From Epiperipatus broadwayi (Eukaryota > Onychophora > Udeonychophora > Euonychophora > Peripatidae), in contig JAQFVV010012506.1 of assembly GCA_028023455.1 (NCBI GenBank), positions 3,466,714 through 3,530,713 on the forward strand: a stretch of 64,000 nt of DNA, given 5' to 3'. Position numbers and translations under genes: made by a program. The notes under the pieces are model-generated. The model made no database searches. It saw only the letters and a list, made by a program, of their open reading frames with translations, and had not been told where the DNA came from. Of the stretch, positions 38,876 to 48,112 are shown in pieces. Positions within the stretch are counted from its first letter, which is position 1. Each line of letters opens with the position of its first letter.

Positions 38876-39878
38876 AATTTTTTTAAAAATATTGATCTGA
38901 CCCCCACCCCCTGATATCAATATTATTTTCTTAGAATGAAACTATTATGAAGTCTATTACCTATCATAATTGATCTACAATATTTGTTTTAACTGTAGGT
39001 CTCAAATTCAAAGTAAACAAAATTAATAAAAACATACAAATTTAAAAAAATATATTCAATGCTTATTTAATTTCTTTTATTTCAGCAATTGTAAGTTGAT
39101 GTAAACATGTTCGCTGTGTCTCTTAATAAAAGTTTATATTTTTTCTGACCACAAAACAAACATTGAAACATATGTTAAGATTGTGTAATATATGATATAA
39201 TCACAAGTACCTTATCAATACAGACAAAACATTTTACTCCATAATCAGAAATATACCTTCACAATCAGACATGAAACCATGAATATCAGTACCATATATA
39301 CTGGGGATATCTCAAAACTTGAGTAAAGTTTGCTTTGATACATATAGTGTCAGTTTTTGGACCCCACCCACTTTACATCATCATCAATAAAAAAAGACAT
39401 TAAATTTTTCAATTATTGATGTTCTGCAGCCATTTTTCTTTCTCTTTTATGTTGAAAGCTCATATATTTGTCATCTTTTATTACTCTTTTTGTTAATAAA
39501 ATATTTCTAAAAGTAAAAGTTTTACAAGATTTCAAAATATTCATTAAACATTAACATAATTGGGGAAATAGCATTTCTTGAAAAAGAGAAAAGTTTATTG
39601 TTCTATAAGAAAAGGAAATTATTTTTTAAAAAATAATATTGTCCAGAGTAATTTTTCTATTTAACTAGTTAAAGATAGAAATACAGTAGGAGTTAGTTTT
39701 TTTTTAATTATTTTTATTGCTTCTATACACGCATGAGTGATCGTATATGCTGTAAAATTAAATAAATACTTCCACCACTTATTATTAATAATTATATTAT
39801 TATTATTTATAAAAAAATTATTTATATTATAATTTTGATTTATATGTACATAATATTTTTATAAATCGCATGTTCTTA

Positions 39879-40171
39879 TTAAATTAGTAATAAATTGAAA
39901 GTTGCCAGTCTTTCACATGCACTTAATGTTGTTTCTCAGACAGCCAATCATGTGTCAAACAGCAGTCTTGAAGAGCAATCAGGCTTAGACACATGGCAGA
40001 GATTTTGACAAGAAGAGAAGGGTGGTATCATCCTTTTCTTGTCAAAATCTCTATCATGTGTCTAGGCCTGATCGCTCTTCAAGATCGCTGTTTGACACCT
40101 GATTGGCTGTCTGAGAAACAACATTAAGCACATGTGAAAGACTGGCAACTTTCAGTTTATTACTAATTTAA
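39879..40171. mobile_element. Near-perfect palindromic MITE, 293 bp
   Basis: The arms of about 140 bases are reverse complements with few mismatches, from TTAAATTAGTAATAAA at the left end to its mirror at the right, around a short centre near 40,025. Inside each arm lies a stretch with GATTGGCTGTC and a TTTTCTTGTCAAAATCTCT phrase. This stretch is recognisably homologous to the 3.75-4.87-kb tandem units (GATTGGCTGTC ... TTTTCTTGTAAAATCTTT). No open frame is present. No clear target duplication was found. Confidence 0.8.
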
Positions 40172-40369
40172 ATGTACATGTTTCTGAAAAGTACTATACA
40201 CTTGCAATTCAATAAATAATATGTATTTTATTCTAATCATTGTATATCAACAAAAGGTGAGCTATTATATGCTATTTCCTTTGACTGTGAGGGAGGCTTG
40301 GAACAAAATATAGCTGTAGTTTGCAGCTACACTGTATTAAAATAATATTCACATAACAAACAGATTAAT

Positions 40370-41192
40370 TTTTTATCATGTGATCACTTTTCATATGCTT
40401 TACAAACTCTTAATAACAGTAGCAAACTCTCCACATAGTTAATAGTGCCACCAAGTGCAAGTTTTAGTAATCAATGGATGCTAAAAAATTTGTGCATCAA
40501 AATCTCTATTTAGTATGTACTCATCCAATATCCCCAGATTAGTTTTTAGCTTGTGGATTTAATCAGTGTGAAACCTTGGATTTGAGAACTATGCACCTAA
40601 ATCTTAGGATCTAATGCAACTCTACACCAGTTATCTTTTACCTATTTAGTTAACTATAAAGCTAGGAGACCAAAATGGAAACATAATAATTTTTTCAATT
40701 TAAGCTCATTCACTTGCATAGTTATATAGATATGAACTCACTTTAGCATCTGTATATTTTGGTGTCTTTAGTTTTTCAAAAACCACAGTCACCCTTATTC
40801 CATTGGCGGGATAGGCAAAACATAATGTTTTGATGATTTTATATCTATCTTGCCCATAAGATATTGATGACTGTGTTTTGAAAACCAAAGACATCAAAAT
40901 CTATGAATGCTCAGTGAATTCAGGTCTATATGACTATACAAGTGAATGAGCTTGGATTGAATATTTGTTTTCATGTTATGTTCTTAACTTTATAGTTAAC
41001 TAATGCCTTTTGGAAGGTTGCATTAGACCCTAAGATCTAGGTGCACTGCTCTCAAATCCAAGCCCTCAAGCTGGAAACTAGTCTGGAGATATTGGATGAG
41101 AAGTCATTAGATAGGGATTTTATGCACAAATTTTCTTTCATCCATTGATTACGAAGGCTTTGCTGATTGTACTGTATGGAGAGTTTGGTGCT
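40370..41192 (-). mobile_element. Long foldback retrozyme-like element (both arms)
   Basis: The complete inverted-repeat form is about 820 bp. The left arm starts CAAACTCTCC (40,404) and the right arm ends GGAGAGTTTG (about 41,190). The arms meet near 40,800-40,860. The unique tail lies at the left in reverse (CATGTGATCAC near 40,377), so the element is on the minus strand. Each arm contains a hammerhead-like region: 40,531-40,572 on the minus strand, and a core-deleted one near 41,065-41,090 on the plus strand. It encodes no protein. Other family members are shorter deletion forms. Confidence 0.7.
40531..40572 (-). ncRNA. Hammerhead-ribozyme-like fold, left arm of foldback
   Basis: On the minus strand the core reads CUGAUUA (G8 to U), followed by the conserved CCACAAGCU hairpin region, AAAAC, UA, AU and C17. 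It then has UGGGGA, which can pair partly with the upstream UUCACA. Core and stem III are mutated compared with the 38.5-kb copy, so this one is probably inactive, but the layout is conserved. Confidence 0.4.
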
Positions 41193-41199
41193 GAGTAAA

Positions 41200-42690
41200 T
41201 GTGGGAATGAATGGAGCTTTAGTGGATCTTATTAAGAGGTTGTATAAAAATAATTACTACATATATCAATTAGAAAATATAGAATCAGTTAAAGTTAAAA
41301 ATGGGGTGGGATTATGTTAAGGATGCCCTATGTCATCTATTTTGTTTTTGTTATATTTGAGAAAAATTAAGAAAACAATAGAAGACTAAAAAAAGGGGTA
41401 GAGATACTATTAATAAGTGGCTAGGGAGTATATACATTATCAGATCTTTTATTTGCTGATGATATCTTGTGCACAGAAAGTAGCAAGTAAATGGAAGTTA
41501 TGCTGAAGACATGCACAGGGGTTGGTAAAGAGATGGGAATTAAATCTAGTGAAGCAAAATCAAAAGTAATGATGTCAAATGCTGGGGAAAGAGAAGAGAA
41601 AGATTTTTTTATTGAAAGATATAAAGTTAAATGTGGTGAATAAGTATAACTATTTGGGAATCATCTTGAGTCATCAGAGATATTGCCTGGATGAATGGGA
41701 GAAAAAAATTGATGCATGAAGCAAAGAAAAAAGTGGTACTGGTAAAGAAATTAACTGTTTTTATATAATAAATATGATGTAGCTAGAATTGTATGGAAGA
41801 GAGTAGCATGGTTAACTTATGGTAATGATGTATTATGTGTTAGTAAAGAGATGTTAGATTACTTAGGAAAAAAGTACAAAGAAGTGAGAAGACATGCATT
41901 AGATGCAAATGTATGGGCAGCAAAGGAAGCAATTCAAGGAGAAATGGGATGGTCAAGTTTTTATACGAGGGATGCAAAAAAAAACAAAATGAAAATGTTC
42001 AGGATTGCAATTTATGGACCATAAGAAAATATAAGGTTATGAGTAAAAAACAGCACAAGATAGGTGAGAAAGGTAGTATGGTATCAAAATATTTGGATAA
42101 AGATTATATCAATATACTTATATAAAAGGTGGAATGATTGTGTTAAGAGAATTATTGAGTGTTATAGTGGGATAGAAGAATAGATGCATTAATAAAAAAT
42201 AGGGATTTGGAGACATGGAGAACTAGTATGAAGAGTAAAGAGTTTAAATATATATAGAAGTAAACAGAATATTAGGTGCAAGTTAATTTATGATAATAAC
42301 AGACAGAGTAGTTTACTGTTTAACACTCAAACAGGATCTTTATCAACAAGGGAATATGCAAATAAATGAAAAAAATAGGGGTGATTTAGTCTACAAGTTA
42401 TGTAAGAAAGGCATAGAAAATATTAGGCATCTGTTAATTGAACATAAATGCTTACAAACAGAAAGGATGAAAATAATAAAGTTATGGAAAAATAAATATA
42501 AACAAAATAATTATACAGAAAGTGTGTTCTTTGTTTTTATGCTGGGTTTGAGAAAAGATAAGAAGGTGTTCAATATAAAGGCCACAGAGTTGACAAAGAT
42601 TATGTTGTGGAAATAGGATCAAGCAGGATAGAGAAGAATATAGGGGAAAAAGTGGAAAATGGAAAGGGAAAGTGGTCAATAGATTTCTTT
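41200..42690 (+). pseudogene. LINE remnant with FADD box and C-terminal zinc finger
   Basis: Broken frames give LVDLIKRLYKNNYYIYQLEN and then a VKNGVG...GCPMSSILF phrase (RT motif B, 41,290-41,345). LLFADDILCTESS (41,447-41,485) keeps the intact catalytic FADD box. GIKSSEAKSKVMMSN and YNYLGIILS follow, then RHALDANVWAAKEAIQGEMG and WSSFYTRDAKKNKM. The last open frame (42,290-42,616) contains CKKGIENIRHLLIEHKC, the C..C/H....C finger found at the C-terminus of many LINEs. Clade cannot be fixed by eye. Stops and frameshifts make it inactive. It begins just after the foldback element ends. Confidence 0.7.
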
Positions 42691-43417
42691 GGGCATAGTG
42701 GCTAAGAGATTTCTGACTCGTATGTTTCCTAAGCTATTATAGGTCATAGCAGGTATTTTAAATGAGCTTAAATTTCATCTAAATCTTTCTTAAATAATTT
42801 ATACCTTTAACTAATTGAGTATCAGACTTAAATATTAAGTTACTTATTCTAACACACATTTTATTGTTGACTTTAACATAACTGACAGTACTTCCAATAT
42901 ATTACTTATATTCTTGTAGTTTTAACTTATCAGTGCTTCTTGATGTTCATGGTTTTGAAGATATTGTTTTGGAAATAAATTTTATTCCTAACATTTTATA
43001 CATTCTCTCTTTATTGGTATGATTTCTTTTTCAAAACTTTACACTTTCTGAACCATTTCTGATCTTCATCATCAGAATTGAAAAATCTTATTAAAAAAAA
43101 ACTAAACAATAAAATCACTAAAAAATATATATGCACATGTCATTAACTAACATTCATCAAATATAACTATATAAATTATCAAATTTTAGTCATTAGACTA
43201 TTTCTTCTTCTTTTGTGGTTTTTGATAATATTAATAATTTTAAAGTGGAAAATAACTGGATATTTGGTAGTTTAGATATTGAAAATATATATCAATCTGC
43301 AATAGATTAAACAGCATTGAGGTTTTTATTTTTGTGTTGATTAATAATGTAACTTTGTTTAAGAATAAAATTAAAATTGGCTCTTATTATTGGAGGAATC
43401 TATGTGTTTTACATATA

Positions 43418-43695
43418 TTAAGAGCCAAAACTCTCCATACAGTAGTTCTACTCAGTACACACCAGAGTAATCAATGGATGCTCAAAGGCTTGTGCATAAA
43501 ATTCCTATCTAGTACCTACTCATCGAATATTGCCAGACTAGTTTTTAGCTTGTGGCTTTTATCATTGAGGAGCTTTGGACCTGAGAGCACTGCACCTATC
43601 TGGCTTGCACTGAGTGGCAGTATTGTATGGAGGGTTTTTCCTGTTTTAATAACAGTTATGAGCAAGCATAAAAAATGGTGTTTGTGTGATATTTA
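43418..43695 (+). mobile_element. Foldback retrozyme-like element nested in PLE copy D
   Basis: It starts TTAAGAGCCAAAACTCTCC, carries the CAATGGATGC...GCTTGTGCATAAAAT arm and a minus-strand hammerhead-like region (43,530-43,572). It ends with the family tail (TTTTAATAACAGTTATG to GTGATATTTA). The PLE bases GTGTTTTACATATA occur on both sides (43,404-43,417 and 43,696-43,709), a 14-bp target duplication. The uninterrupted PLE sequence is visible in copies A and C, which confirms the boundaries. Confidence 0.85.
43530..43572 (-). ncRNA. Hammerhead-ribozyme-like fold in nested foldback copy
   Basis: On the minus strand, CUCCUCA precedes the core AUGAUAA (C3 to A and G8 to A). The AAGCCACAAGCU hairpin region, AAAAC, UA, GU, C17 and UGGCAA follow. 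Stem I can form four to five pairs. The core is damaged, so activity is unlikely, but stem III and the cleavage site are intact. Confidence 0.4.
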
Positions 43696-44004
43696 GTGTT
43701 TTACATATAATCATAAATTTCGTAAGATTGTGGAAGGGTAGATAATATGTTATAATATTATTTCTCCTTTAATTTGTTTGGTTTATATTTGGAAGAGAAA
43801 ATTAATTATGATTATTTATGTTCAAAGTTATTTATTTAATATGTTGATGACTATAAATTGTATTTGAAAATGATAAATTGGAAGAGTTGTTAAATAAATT
43901 TAATTATTTTGATCATTCTAAAATATAATTGAAAAAGGGAGGAATAATTTTATTAAATTAAAATTTTTAGATTTATTGGTAATAAAAGATTTAAAGGATA
44001 ATTG

Positions 44005-45419
44005 GGTACTTATTATTTAGCTGGGCTTGGTCACTTAATGGCATTGTTTCCAGTCAAAAACAATACAATGCAATGTTACCGGGCCACTATTTTTAAAATA
44101 TGGCTAATTTTTTTGATCCCTTTAATTTTTTTTTACTCCGTCTTTAATATTTCATTTTTAGGGGGGGTTTTTGGCTATAGGGCGATTTTTTTTTGTTGGC
44201 TTTAACTTTTATTTTTTAAATCAATTTTTATTACTTTTAAAAAAAAATAAAAAAAATTCTGTCTCTAACTTTTACAAAGTATTTCTTAATCCACACCCTC
44301 TCTCCCCCAAAAACTTAAAATAAGATCAAAGCATTTGACTTTTTCAACTTTTGTTTTCTTTTTTTTTTTTTCAAAATACGGTGATTTTTTTTTTGCCTAT
44401 ATGGTGACTTTTTTTTTGGCTTTATTTTTATACCACTGATATACTAAAACTGATTTTTACAACCAATTTTTATTACCTTTTTTAAAAAATAAAAACAAAT
44501 CAAAAATAACTTTTGTCTCTATCTTTTGTCTCAGTTAAGACATAGTATTTCTCAACCCACTCCCCCCAAAAAAATTAAAATAAGTTCAAAACTTTTGACA
44601 TTTTCAACCTTCATTTGTCTTTTTTTTTTAAAAGACCGTGACTATATGGTGACTTTTTTTGGCTTTATTTGTATTATGCATTGTCCATTTTGCTATTTTT
44701 AAAAACAACTGTTCCTATTTATTTCATTTTTTGATTTTTTCAACACACCATCCCCAAAAAATTGCAATAACATCAAAACTTCAGACTTTTACAACTTTTG
44801 TTTTCTTTTTTCATGTTTAAAAAATGGCAACTTTTTTTGGCTATATGTGACATTTTTTGATCCTTTTATTTTTTCTTACTATGTCTTTAATATTTTATTT
44901 TGGGGAATTTGGTTGCAATAGCCTGACTGACATTGGTAAGTGGCACAATTTGTGTCATTTTATTTGTCTTGTATAATTTCACACGAAAATGTGAATTTTT
45001 GCGTGAGCTCAGCCAAATCATGTTCAGCCCTACACTTTCCCAATGTTTTGCACATTCCAAGTTGTATAGGGAAGGGTGTGGATGGTGTAAGAATTCTTAG
45101 TGAGTCAGACTGTGTGATTTAAGTAGGAATAAAATTTCTCTGCTATGGACATATCAAAACTTGTGGCCATTTGAAATCCAAACACCGTCAGACGATATGG
45201 TAGCGACCAGTGAATTGTGTGAATTCGCATAAATCAGTCATGAAGCACAAAACAGGTTGTAATGTTTCTGTGCAATGCCATTAAGTGGCCTGCAATGGTT
45301 AAGATAAACCTAAACTGTTTTCTTAGCTGTAAGTGTTAGGCCTCATAAACGCCATTTGTAACTGTTTTGAACTGCAACAATGCTGACAGGCAGCCAAGCC
45401 CGGCTAATTAATAAGTACC
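44005..45419. mobile_element. Non-autonomous DNA transposon, 1,415 bp, 8-bp duplication, inside PLE copy D
   Basis: The left end GGTACTTATTATTTAGCTGG and the reverse complement of the right end GGTACTTATTAATTAGCCGG form an inverted repeat that continues patchily for about 55 bases (GGGCTTGG, GGCATTGTT, CAAAAAC). The target bases GATAATTG occur on both sides (43,997-44,004 and 45,420-45,427). Joining the flanks restores PLE sequence seen uninterrupted in copy C. The interior left half has about three imperfect ~270-base tandem units, and the right half (44,930-45,360) is more complex, with no transposase. An 8-bp duplication fits hAT, Merlin or P-type enzymes. The GG start argues against a typical hAT. 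Confidence 0.85.
44060..44930. repeat. Three imperfect ~270-bp tandem units inside the 1.4-kb element
   Basis: Each unit has a phrase like CTATATGGTGACTTTTTTT, a GGCTTTA(A/T)TTTT stretch, a CAATTTTTATTAC stretch, a poly(A)/poly(C) stretch of type CCCCC(A)nTTAAAATAAG, and (A/C)TTTTTCAACTTTTGTTTTC. Units are AT- and homopolymer-rich. They probably arose by internal duplication. Confidence 0.65.
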
Positions 45420-46200
45420 GATAATTGTTTGCTATCTATTAATTATGTTGAATTTAAGATCTATAATTAAACCTATAGCTGTCAATCTGTCACCAATAGT
45501 AGCGGCTTTAAGAAATTACTACTTAAGAAATCAAAAATTAGATAGTTATAATAAGGTTGTTTTTTTCCAAAAACGTCTATTTTAAAAAGATTATTTGAGT
45601 GTTGGCTACTTTGATAAATTTATTAAAAGTATTTTATTTAATAGAAATTATAGTTCAGTTAATTATTGTAATAATGTAAAGAATCAAAAAATAAATATGC
45701 TTTTGTTTATTTTCTTTTTATCTTTTAAAGGCTCTTCTTATAGAATGTAAGTAGAATATTAATTTTTTTAGTTATATAAAAATTGCATGGAAAGATAGTA
45801 TTACATTGAATAATTTATTTAATAACCAAAGGAGCTTTTTTGGTAGAAACTCTATTCCTGGTCATAGCGTATGTTTTTGTAGAAAATTGTATATATATAT
45901 CAGAGTAATTTGAGCTTAAATGAAAGAATAAGGTTCATAAAAGTAGAGTTAAAAATAAATAACTTAATTCTGTTTTATACATCCATGAAACATATAGTGG
46001 TCTTTTATTAGGTTTGATGAAGCTAAGGTTGTCTTTTTTGAAAGAAATGAAATAAAGAGAACAATGAAAATATTAAAAATTTATGATTCTGAAGCAATTA
46101 CCTTGTTTAAGAGTTCTTTTAATAGTAAAGGTGAGTGGGGTGTAATTGGGAATTATGGGAAATATAATTAATATTTGTTGATGTGATTTTTAGGCCCTTT

Positions 46201-46243
46201 GCATTTGAAAAGTCTGCTTTGGCAATGAAACCGTTGATTGTGT
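46201..46243 (+). ncRNA. Hammerhead-ribozyme-like fold, PLE copy D
   Basis: The core is UUGAAAA (U3-A8 again, with N7 = A where copies A-C have G). Stem I is GCAU with GUGU (two wobbles). Stem II is GUCUGC with GCAAU (loop UUUG, one mismatch). GAA follows, then stem III ACC with GAU around GUU, then U17. That the U3 and A8 pair is kept in this old, heavily mutated copy, while N7 changed, supports a real structural constraint in the ancestor. Confidence 0.45.
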
Positions 46244-46654
46244 TCAAGCATTTTTTTTGTTTAATATTGCATTTGAGGTAATTTTAGTTTATATATATAT
46301 ATAAAATAATAAAATATATTCTGAAAAAAGTATATAGCAGAGCCACATTAACAGCAACTAGCAAATAGAAATAACTTTATCATCAGTACAATATTTATTA
46401 TTCAAATGTCTATAGATAGCTCATGGTGCAGGGCTATGTTAAGAGACCACAAAAACTATATACAAAAAAATAAATCTTGAGTTCACTCTTCACTCAATAT
46501 ATGCAAGTAGACATGGTTAACATAAAGACAGTCCATTGATAAATAACTATTAGTCAATATTGTTTCCCAATATATTCGACAGAGTTAATCCAACTTACTT
46601 TCAATACCAAGTGATAAATTATAAATAATTATTCCACTAAGAGTAAAGTTTTTT

Positions 46655-46965
46655 CATAACGCTATGGTCAATAACTGCTGTGAACAGTGATTTTTTTCCT
46701 GTACTTGTATTTGCTATTCAGGTTATTTCTCAAGCTTTTCACTGGCAATAATTTAAGTTGCATCTGTTTTCTTCCAAAAGTCTGTTTTGTTTAAATTAAG
46801 ACAAATATTTTTCTCAATCTATGACACAATAAGATCAAATAACAAGTGTCTATTTTTTTTTTCAAAAAAAAAAAGAAGAAAAAAACAATTTAAATTTATT
46901 GCACCTGGCTGTTTTCAAAAGTTAATCACTTAATTATGGTCCATTGAGTTAATTATTATTTATTA
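46655..46965 (+). repeat. Dispersed repeat, copy 2
   Basis: This segment is collinear with 30,830-31,150 in the same orientation (see that entry). It is of unknown class and directly downstream of PLE copy D. Confidence 0.65.
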
Positions 46966-47480
46966 ACTTACAAATGTAAAAACGTAAATTTACAAGCAAG
47001 ATAAGCCTATTTCAAAGAAAACAGGAATGATTTTTTTACATTTTTATGCTTTTTATTTCTAAGTATTACAATACTTAACATTCATTTTATTTTATTTTTT
47101 ATTAATGTCAGTTTTTTTATAGGGCTGCAAAACTCTGTTTAATCTTTGATATTTGATTTTAAATAATTCACACTATTGTCACACTATCATTTAATAATAT
47201 TATTTAATTTTTATTTTCAGATTATCATACATGCATATTTTATCTGTGTTCATTTCCATTTTATTTAAATTTTCAGACCAGATGGAAATGTATAATTTTC
47301 CATGATGTTGTACGAATAGCAGATTAATCATTAATATTCTCTAGAGGTAAGATTTTATATTAGTGATAATATTAGTTAAGTCTTGATTTAATTAACCAAT
47401 TCACAGTTATAAAATTCTATTTCTGAAATAATCGTTTTTATATGTAAATATTGTAAGAAGTTTTTATCAGCCAGACTTTT

Positions 47481-47560
47481 TTTTTCTCATGTGTCATGGC
47501 ATCTGCCGGAAAGTGAACCTGTTAACCTGGGACAACTGCTTGTAAGACCTCTCGCCCACA
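47481..47560 (-). mobile_element. tRNA-derived SINE, minus strand
   Basis: On the minus strand, box A (GGGCGAGAGGTCTTA) and box B (GGTTCACTTTCC) are followed by ATGCCATGACACATGAG and an A-run. This is the same plan as the 5,978-6,088 element. A 14-base duplication with one mismatch, TCAGCCAG(A/T)CTTTT, flanks it at 47,467-47,480 and 47,561-47,574. Confidence 0.8.
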
Positions 47561-48040
47561 TCAGCCAGTCTTTTTAGAAGTCATTTTAGTAAATCTACAA
47601 TCAACACCCCTTACATTGAGCAACCAGATGAAAAAAAAAAAATTCCATCTAACTTACAAGGCTTGGAATATGTAACAAATTAATCATTGATAATTCATAG
47701 GGGTTGAATATTGGTCAATAGTGATCTTTGCAAAGCCTTATCTAACTAACACTTTAAAATAACAATGCAAAGAACATTATTGCTGTTTGAATTTTATGTA
47801 TAGCTTCTAATTATGACAAAAAACAGCAATTATTGTAAATAAATTTGTGCAATTAAAATAATTGTACTTTCTATTGTGCATTTAATTTTTTTGCCAGAAA
47901 AAATATAAACATAACTAGATAAAAAACTATTAATAATTTGATATTGTTTTCATTCACTTAGTACACTTTATTGGATTAGTTCAATACTTATTAAAAAAAT
48001 TAATTTATGGAATAATTATTTATTTTAAAAAAGAGATTAG

Positions 48041-48112
48041 AAGCTAGTTAGTTACATTCCTTAGCATACCTGATTGCAATACCAATAATCTAGGATTGGA
48101 ATCTGTGTGAAA
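48041..48112 (+). mobile_element. tRNA-like SINE relic
   Basis: Box-A-like GCTAGTTAGTTACATTCC and box-B-like AGGATTGGAATC are found at tRNA-like spacing (about 45 bases). It has decayed, with no visible ends. Confidence 0.3.

Larger units (their letters stand above)
43205..46290 (+). mobile_element. Old Penelope-like element copy D, interrupted twice
   Basis: PLE sequence in three blocks is collinear with copy C. The first block, 43,205-43,417, covers RT motif A (FGSLDIENIYQS-like). The second, 43,710-44,004, covers motif B to YVDD-like YVDDYKLYLKMIN with decay. The third, 45,428-46,290, covers thumb, GIY-YIG and the 3' end with a hammerhead-like fold at 46,201-46,243. Between the blocks are a foldback insertion (43,418-43,695) and a 1.4-kb DNA element (44,005-45,419). 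Many stops and indels show it is much older than copies A-C. Confidence 0.8.
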
